A model generated the notes under the pieces. It saw only the letters and a list, made by a program, of their open reading frames with translations. It did not search any database and had not been told where the DNA came from. From assembly GCF_000471905.2 (NCBI RefSeq), contig NW_006500355.1, positions 2,698,890-2,762,889 on the forward strand: 64,000 bases of DNA, in the 5' to 3' direction. The DNA comes from Amborella trichopoda (taxonomy: Eukaryota; Streptophyta; Magnoliopsida; Amborellales; Amborellaceae). This document shows, piece after piece, positions 57,715 to 64,000 of the stretch (its first letter is position 1; every line of letters begins with the position of its first letter). The translations under genes were made by a program, and so were the position numbers.

Positions 57715-60700
57715 ATGGGTTATTCTAATGGCTATCTTTCCCTCTTCTTTTGTATCCTTATGGTCATGGCTTCTGTCCAGTCCACAAGAGACCATCAAAG
57801 AGAGTTCGATTACTTTCTTTTGGCCCTCCAATGGCCTGGAACCATATGCCAGAGGACCCACCATTGCTGCTCTTCCAATGCCTGCTGCCGACGGTAAATT
57901 TGCTTGCTCATTTTACATTTAATTGCTCATTTTACATTTAATGTTATGAGAAGTGCTTTGCTTCTCCCTTAACTTTCCAAAGCTCAATTCTGATTCTTAG
58001 TTCCCATCCATTCCTTTTCAAAACCCAGTTCTATTTTTATCTACTTTAACAAATCCACTTTCCATTTACATATTGTGGGTTAATGTTTTTGCCAATTCAA
58101 GGTCATAATACAATCAAGGCTCTGATTGGGTAAATTTCTCTATGGAGCTCTTTGAACTTTATCAGTTTTTGGTTCCTTGACATTCCACGAAATAGGATCT
58201 TATTTATGTTGCAAATTTGGAGATTCTGGAATTGGTGATGTAGTATTGCTATTCAATAACCCTAACTTATCATTCTAGAAATTGCCAACTCCGATTTTGT
58301 AACATGTGTGAAAAGTGTATCATTTCTTCAGGCATAGCTTGTGGAAGATTAATGGGTCCTTTCCAAATATTTCCATAGTGATTGACATATGAGTTAAATG
58401 GTTCTTATAGGTTTTACTATATCTAAGCGTGTCACAAAAAATTATATTCCAAATTTTCTGATATAGGGTTGGAATAGTTCATTCATCCTACAAATGTTGG
58501 TTCCAGTGATACGACGATGAATTTTGTTGGCCCTTGTGTGAATGCTTAGTTGTCATAGGAATGTGTTATTCATGCACTCGGAGTCTCTCTTCCTTTACCA
58601 TATCTATTTTATGTCGTGATCAAGAACCTATGAGTCAACCATAAAACAGCTAATTATTTTTCTTTGATAGTTCAACCATAAAAAGGATGATTCGGTCCTC
58701 GGTCCTTTTCTCTTCTCCTCGGTCCTTTTCTCTTCTTGATTGGTAGAGGAGACCAAAATGACCTTACCCAGATATACATTTCAGAGTGTTAAGTTGTTCA
58801 GATATTATGATTTACAAACCCAAAATTAGAAAATTAAGTTCCAACATACAGGAGTAGAAAAAAAGTAAAATCTGGCAGATGATTATTTTTATGGCCTCCC
58901 TCTCTAGAGATAGGTTCATTACCAGTGAATCTACAAAACTGAAAACTGTTTCCTTCATGGAAATATTAGAGATGTTTCCGTTCACAAAAAATTTAATGCC
59001 AACGCAAATAGTTCACTAAACTGCCAAGCAGCTAAAAAAAATATCACCAGGAAACTAAACAGTAATAACCAATGATTACTCTTTAACAATGGAATAGGCT
59101 TTGTTTTAGTGATGCAAATCGAATTAAAAAAAAATTCATTTATTTCAAACTTTATTTTATTTTTTTATTAGGAATTATGGAATTTGTTGACTTGAGATAG
59201 ATTTGTATCATTATGGGATGTGAGTTATGAGATTTGTTGACTTAGAGGGGAAATCATTATTGGGATAAGAGTTAGTGGAATTTATTGAATTTGAGGGAAA
59301 ACATTATTGATATGGGAGTTAATGGGATTTGTTGACTTAGAGGGGAAAGCACTTTTGGGATGGGAGTTACTGAGATTTGTTGACTTAAAGGGGAAAGCAC
59401 TATTAGGATGTGAGTTAGCGGGTTTTGTTTGATTTAAGGGATTTGTATGGCTTATAGGTTTATGATGTACGAGAGTCAAAGATAGAGAGAATGTCTATGG
59501 GGCATTTATTAAAGAGATAGGCTTATGTTAGGGGGACTTGGTAATTTTTGTAGAGACTCTTTATGTTCATGAAAGAAGAAAGAGGTTCTTCTCATCCTTG
59601 GCTTGATTTACAGCCACCTATTTCCTCCATTTTTGTCGAGTTTTTACTTGTATCAAAAGAAGACCAAATTTAATTTTCTGGGCTCCTTTCGCATCAAGTG
59701 GTATTAGAACACGGTGCGAAAAGGTTTAGCAACTACGATGGCTAGTCATGGAGGTCGCAACTGTAGGAATGCTGAGCGGGACCAAACATACAAGAAAATC
59801 GATAACTTGACGGAGATGGTTGAAAAGTTGTAAAAGGAAAAATTGAGACAACACATATCAAACAAGATTAGATCTACAGTGTTGATCTATATTGTGCAAG
59901 TTGTTGTAGAGATCAGTGTAAATCAGAACGCGATCCTGAGCAGGAACGACCTGATGTTATGCTTGATCATACTTATGGCTTCGATGCACGACGACATCGA
60001 CGAGAGCATGAACCCAAAGAAAAGTTGGGTAACCAACAACCCTTAAGCTGATGTGATTGGCGTAGGGGAGTAGGCTCAAATCAGATTATAGACAAGCAGA
60101 GAAAGAATTTTACCACATCCAAATCCACCCCTGGAGTAGGATCATCCTAGGCTAGGAGACCAATACCTCCAACCCGGGGAGTTGTTATCCCTTCAATAAA
60201 ACTGCGACCTGAACATCACAGAAGTAAACAGACAAAGGTATGTGATATTCAGGTTACAGTGTTATTGTAGGAATAACAACTCCCCGGGTTGGAGGTATCA
60301 GTCTCCTGACCTAGGATGATCCTGCTCCAGGGGTAAATCTGAATGTGGTAAAATTCTTTCTCTATTTGTCTCTACATTGATTTGTTGATTTGAGTCTACT
60401 CCCCTATGCCAATCACATTGGCTTTGGGGTTGTTGGTTGCCCAACTTTTCTCTGCATTCATGCTCTTGTCACTGTTGTCGTGCATCAAACCCATAGGTGC
60501 AATCAAGCATAACATCAGGCCATTCCCACTCAGACTCACACTCTGATTTACGCCAATCTCCACAATAACTCACACAATATATAATCTAACACTGTAGATA
60601 TCATCTTGTTCGATGTGTGTTATTGCAATCTTCCTTTTACAACAACTTTTCAACCATCTCCATCGAGTTGTCGATTTTCTTGTCTATTTGGTTCCGCTCG

Positions 60701-63700
60701 GCATTCCTATGGTTGCGACCTCCACGACTAGCCATTGTAGTTGCTAAACTTTTTCGAACCGTGCTCTGATACCACTTGATGCGAAAGGAATCCAGGAAAT
60801 TACATCCAGCCTTCTTTCAATCTTAAACAATAAAAAACTCAGCAACAATGGAGGAAATAAATAGTTGTAAATCAAGTCAAAGATGAGAAGAAGCTTTTTC
60901 TTCTTTCATGAACATAAACTCTCTCTATAAAAATTACCAAGTCCCCCAAACATAAGCCTATCTCTTCAATATATGCCCCATAAACACTCTCTCTATATTT
61001 GACTCTCGTGCCCCATAAACCCATAAGTCAACAAATCTTACTAACTCACATCCCAAGAGTGATTTCCTCTCCAAGTCAACAAATCTTACTAACTCTCATC
61101 CCAATAATGCGTTCCCCTCTAAGTCAACAAATCCTACTAACTCCCATCCCAATAGTGTTTTCCCCTCCAAGTCAACAAATTCCCCTAACACCCATCCCAA
61201 TAATGTTTTTCCCTCTAAGTCAACAAATCTTATTTAACTCTTATCTCAATAATGCTTTCTCCTCCAAGTCAACAATCATAACTCCCATCCCAAGAATGAT
61301 GCAAATCTATCCAAGTCAACAAATCCCAAAACTTCTAATAAAATAGATAAAGTTTTAAATAAATCAATTTTTTTAATTCAAAAATTTGCGTCATTTAGGG
61401 TTCCCTTTATTAGTATGGCTGAATGCACACTAATGCATCATGGGATTCAATGTACCATGAATCCATACATATATATCTGAATGTTTTGATGTACGAAACG
61501 GATGATTTTAGGGACTAACATCATCTTGTATCATACTTCTTACACAAATAAGAGGTCAATTGTCTGACAACAGAGAGAGAGTTCCTCCTTTTATTTGAGT
61601 AACTGATTGTTCTTTTCATATCTTTAGTAAGTTGCTTGCGGCTATGGTGTAAGCCCCTACTAAGAGGGAACACATTAGCCATTGCATGCGACTGTTTGAT
61701 GTCATTTTGTGTCAGCTGTCAAGTAGTTATTGGACTTCAATACCTGGTTAGTGTTCCTTGTGTTCAGCGTCTTGGCTTGATCTTCATCAAGAGTGCTTAG
61801 AGTTTGTGGCCCTTCACTTTATGGTCCCAAGCGTAGCTAGCAAATCCCTAACAGCGATAAATGTTTTTGCCACAAAATCAAAATTAATTTGGTCTGGTCC
61901 AAAGAGTAGTAAAATAGCCAAAAGTTAATAGAGTGCCAAAAAGACTTTAATGAAAAGGTGTGATTATTTGGATTTTCCTCAAACAATCAGATTTAAAAAG
62001 CAGCCATATATATGAGTATTTTTAGGTGAATTTATTTCGGGATGGTTACTGCAAGTAATATATTATAAGTAGAACAAAGAAGAATTTATTTTCATAATGT
62101 TGGTGGGCTATACTAGATCAGCAATAAGACCTTGTTGTTTTAACCAAATAAAACTCATTTTCTCAAGTGAAATTAACTAAGGTTAAAACGGCATCCCATA
62201 TTCCATAACAGGGCTGTGATGATCAAATGCAAGACGAGCAAAATTTGGAGAGAGAGAGAGATAAATAGGTTGCATACTATGGGCCATGAGAGGTAGATAC
62301 AGTTAACATGTGATATCTTTGAGGCAATTTTTTGGAAGTTTTCTTGGAAGTGTTTTATATAATGATGTAATATGGATATATCTTGTTTCCTTCAAAAAAA
62401 TGAATGATTTTGTAGTGATTTTTAAAATCACACCTTTTTTAATGTTTCTTAAAAACAGTCATTTTTTAAAAAACAAGTAAATGGAGTATTGCTAACTATG
62501 GTCCTAAATTCTTGGTGCCTTTACCTTACTAAGTGACTTTATGAATAGATTATTGATCTTTTTACCATGACTTAGGCTTAAGGCATATTCTGGCTTTCTA
62601 TAGGGTGTGTGGTATTTGCGATATTGCACCTGAACCATTTGGTAAAGGAATTTTTGTGGTTGGACTCATCCTTGATTCTCTCCTATTCATTTTTCTTTCC
62701 AGAATGGATGTGAATTGTGCAACATGCTCATGTTGCTTTTCTCTTCCTATAAAAATTTACTTAAACTTGCCTTTTATTTTTCTTGTTAAAACTCTAACTG
62801 ATGTGGCACATGTTATTTATGGTTTTTTGCAGCTCTTCCAGCCCAACAGAGTTTACGATACGTAAGTTCGGCAGCTCTTTTCAAATTGACCCCTGTAGTC
62901 AAATGCTAAAATGGTTACTGGCAGGCTTTTCTTGTCTTTGACATGAACTAACCCATTAGCTAGATTAAGTCTGTCGTCTTTCATGAATGAAAGAGGTGCA
63001 TATGATTTCTCAATATGGATATTGGTTTGACATGATATTTTTGCATTTTATCTATCAAATGGTCTTTCATATCTATTCTCTTCCGTAAATACCAAAACTT
63101 CCAATCAATCCATCTGCTAACTCTGTCATTTGGCCATCACTAAGCCAGGTATGATTAATTTGTGCATTCGGCTTTCAATTTAACATCTACATACATGGTC
63201 CTTTTTTGGTAATTGGTTCTTGGACTTGGTGATCTTCTCTCTTTTCCTATAACTAGTTCATGGCTAAGTTTTCATTCTTCTTGTCCTATTAACTGACTTT
63301 GGATAACAGTGCTTCTCTTTTTTGATAACTGGTTCTTTGATTATAGTTATCTATTTATCCTTCTTTTTTGGTGACTTGCTATTCATTTTTATTTTTATTT
63401 TTGTTGTAGTTAGGGCTAAGAATGTTTATTTGTGTATGCCATGGCTTAACAAAAATGTTGTTTCAGATGGATTATGGGTTGACTATAATGATGGAAGCTG
63501 GCCAGCTTGCTGCGGAAGATCTGATTTTGATGAAAATAAGGTTATTATAGGACAGCCCTGAGCTACACTCATGCATTTCTGATTTTATCCTCAATTCAGT
63601 TATGCTTTTAATTATTGTTTATTATGTCACTATTTATTGTAGATTACAGCTTTGATTGGAACTCTTGAAAAGTATTGGCCATCCTTGTACTGTGGCTCTT

Positions 63701-63744
63701 CATCTGTTTGCCATGGTGGAAAGGGATCAATCTGGGCACATGAG
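57715..63744 (+). CDS. RNS2-like: RNase T2, RNS2-like S-like ribonuclease (5' part; 3' end off window)
   Basis: T2 RNases cut RNA to 2',3'-cyclic phosphates in secretory or vacuolar compartments; RNS2-type enzymes act in vacuolar rRNA turnover (family knowledge). Exons: 57715-57893, 62833-62861, 63467-63540, 63643-63744, with phases 2, 1, 0 that join cleanly; 128 residues are seen. Residues 1-24 are a signal peptide ([21 protein letters not shown]). The mature part begins with [14 protein letters not shown] and HHCC/ACC cysteines as in RNS2. Catalytic CAS I, FTIHGLW, has His70 encoded across the 62861/63467 junction; [11 protein letters not shown] follows. The last exon ends at the WAHE start of CAS II, whose catalytic Glu/His/Lys continue beyond the window. 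Exon 2 is only 29 nt. Intron 1 is 4.9 kb and holds a retroelement palindrome. The CC pairs argue for RNS2-type rather than S-locus RNase. Confidence 0.9.
57894..59104 (+). other. First part of RNase T2 intron 1
   Basis: Begins GTAAAT. A short direct repeat TTTGCTCATTTTACATTTAAT lies near 57908/57926. Otherwise nothing recognised. Confidence 0.5.
59110..59696 (+). repeat. Left LTR (587 bp) with internal 48-55 bp tandem repeats
   Basis: Starts TGATGCAAATC, ends TTTCGCATCA, immediately followed by AG and the primer-binding site. About five tandem units of 'TTTGTTGACTT-GAGGGGAAA-CA-TATTGGGATG-GAGTTA' type run from 59180 to 59440. The antisense frame of 65 codons here is only this repeat. Confidence 0.8.
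59738..60060 (+). pseudogene. gag-like fragment, left arm
   Basis: Opens [16 protein letters not shown] then [13 protein letters not shown] and meets a stop (TAA) at the same place as the right arm. Further frames downstream are broken. Resembles the charged start of plant Ty3-type gag proteins. The shared stop shows the template was already defective before the arms were made. Confidence 0.5.
60415..60735 (-). pseudogene. gag-like fragment, right arm
   Basis: The reverse strand opens [16 protein letters not shown] then [14 protein letters not shown] and a TAA stop, matching the left arm codon by codon. It continues inward as broken frame ([17 protein letters not shown]). Confidence 0.5.
60778..61393 (-). 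repeat. Right LTR (616 bp), inverted, with about seven tandem repeats
   Basis: Reverse-strand LTR beginning TGACGCAAATTTT at 61393 and ending TTTCGCATCA at 60778, followed (inward) by AG and TGGTATCAGAGC. The tandem block 'AAGTCAACAAATC-TACTAACTC-CATCCCAA-AATG-TTTCC' repeats about seven times between 61020 and 61330, more than in the left LTR, explaining the longer LTR. The 115-codon plus-strand frame over it is not a gene. Confidence 0.8.
61399..62832 (+). other. Last part of RNase T2 intron 1
   Basis: No gene or element recognised. Ends in a T-rich tract and TTTTTTGCAG acceptor before the 29-nt exon 2. Confidence 0.5.
62862..63466 (+). other. RNase T2 intron 2
   Basis: GTAAGT donor and TTTCAG acceptor; 605 bp, T-rich, nothing else recognised. 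Confidence 0.8.
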
Positions 63745-64000
63745 GTACATCTGGATAGATTTTCTTTATTATTCTGATGCCTTTTTTGTATAGTTTCTTT
63801 TTTTTTCTTTTTTTTTTAAGTGTTAAGAGTGGGAAAGGAGCCTGGGCCATTATGTTGTGATACCTGCCCCCCTAACCATCGACCGGTATAGTTTTCTTTC
63901 CACTTTATTAAAAATAAAATTTCAGTTGCATTCTGTACTTGAATTATGGTTCCTTTGCCTAACATTGCTTTTCTCTGATGTTGTTTTCATGGCTAACTCT
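63745..64000 (+). other. RNase T2 intron 4, cut by the window edge
   Basis: Starts GTACAT after the WAHE codons. The next exon, with the rest of CAS II, must lie beyond 64000. Confidence 0.75.

Larger units (their letters stand above)
59110..61393. mobile_element. Palindromic LTR retroelement: two inverted LTR-PBS-gag arms in one insertion
   Basis: The left arm 59110-60219 and right arm 60242-61393 are inverted copies separated by 22 bp. Each arm reads inward: LTR, then a tRNA-iMet primer-binding site (TGGTATCAGAGC in the right arm; TGGTATTAGAAC in the left), then about 520 bp of gag-like leader. The outer ends are TGATGC (left) and TGACGC (right, reverse strand), both LTR 5' termini. The whole unit is bounded by the 5-bp duplication TTTAG at 59105-59109 and 61394-61398. 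It therefore inserted as one piece with inverted LTRs, not as a normal direct-LTR element. Confidence 0.82.

Noticed and set aside
60999..61346. 115-codon plus-strand frame with repeated [11 protein letters not shown]
   Set aside because: It is a direct translation of the 50-bp tandem repeats in the inverted right LTR; the antisense frame at 59282-59479 is the same artefact in the left LTR.
59110..61393. Reading the inverted arms as two independent LTR insertions, or as a full-length element with ordinary LTRs
   Set aside because: A single TTTAG duplication borders the pair, neither arm has its own second LTR, and complementarity extends to within 22 bp at the centre. This reading is kept only as a fallback if long reads disagree.
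1..64000. CRISPR arrays, operons, tRNA or rRNA genes
   Set aside because: The direct repeats seen are minisatellites or transposon subrepeats without CRISPR spacing. I found no tRNA A/B-box cloverleaf or rRNA segment by eye. The TGGTATCAGAGC match is a retroelement primer-binding site, not a tRNA gene.

Overview
The window is nuclear DNA from a flowering plant. Genes are interrupted by U2-type introns, several of them multi-kilobase. Intergenic DNA is AT-rich and full of degraded transposons, and every confident gene is a plant family: a TPS-e/f terpene synthase, a P-class PPR protein, V-ATPase subunit H and an RNS2-type RNase T2. The very long introns (up to 7.4 kb) would suit a magnoliid or another large-genome dicot, but the sequence alone does not fix the species.

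Layout. 1-4134 (+): 3' two-thirds of the class I domain of a terpene synthase; its 5' part lies left of the window. 4135-15085: transposon territory, with a degenerate hAT element (8280-14057) nested in a PIF/Harbinger-like element (7195-14160), both with recognisable target-site duplications. 15657-32307 (+): a small nuclear-type Lys/Ser/Arg-rich protein (plant FAM133-like), 202 aa from five exons over 16.3 kb. Its introns hold a Tourist-like element with a minisatellite, a Mutator-type foldback element, an hAT-like element containing an RTE LINE tail, two Mutator-type MITEs and a 518-N assembly gap. 32308-40110: repeats plus a dead L1 LINE. 40111-41991 (-): intronless mitochondrial/plastid PPR gene. 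46431-55510 (-): V-ATPase subunit H, eleven coding exons that join in frame to 449 aa, but only if one intron uses a non-canonical TT donor. 57600-64000 (+): RNS2-like S-like RNase, first four coding exons, running off the right edge. Its 4.9-kb first intron contains a 2.28-kb palindrome built from two inverted LTR-PBS-gag segments flanked by a single 5-bp target-site duplication.

The genes are unrelated housekeeping or specialised-metabolism loci and form no visible pathway or cluster. What links them is a family of about 390-bp MITEs (at least ten full or partial copies; the three best-bounded have 9-bp AT-rich target duplications). Its members sit in introns and close to the ends of the FAM133-like, PPR, VHA-H and RNase genes. 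Most stand-out observations concern mobile DNA: the inverted-LTR palindrome, the MITE family, and an assembly gap whose true size a sister MITE copy predicts. The main gene-level oddity is the VHA-H donor site.
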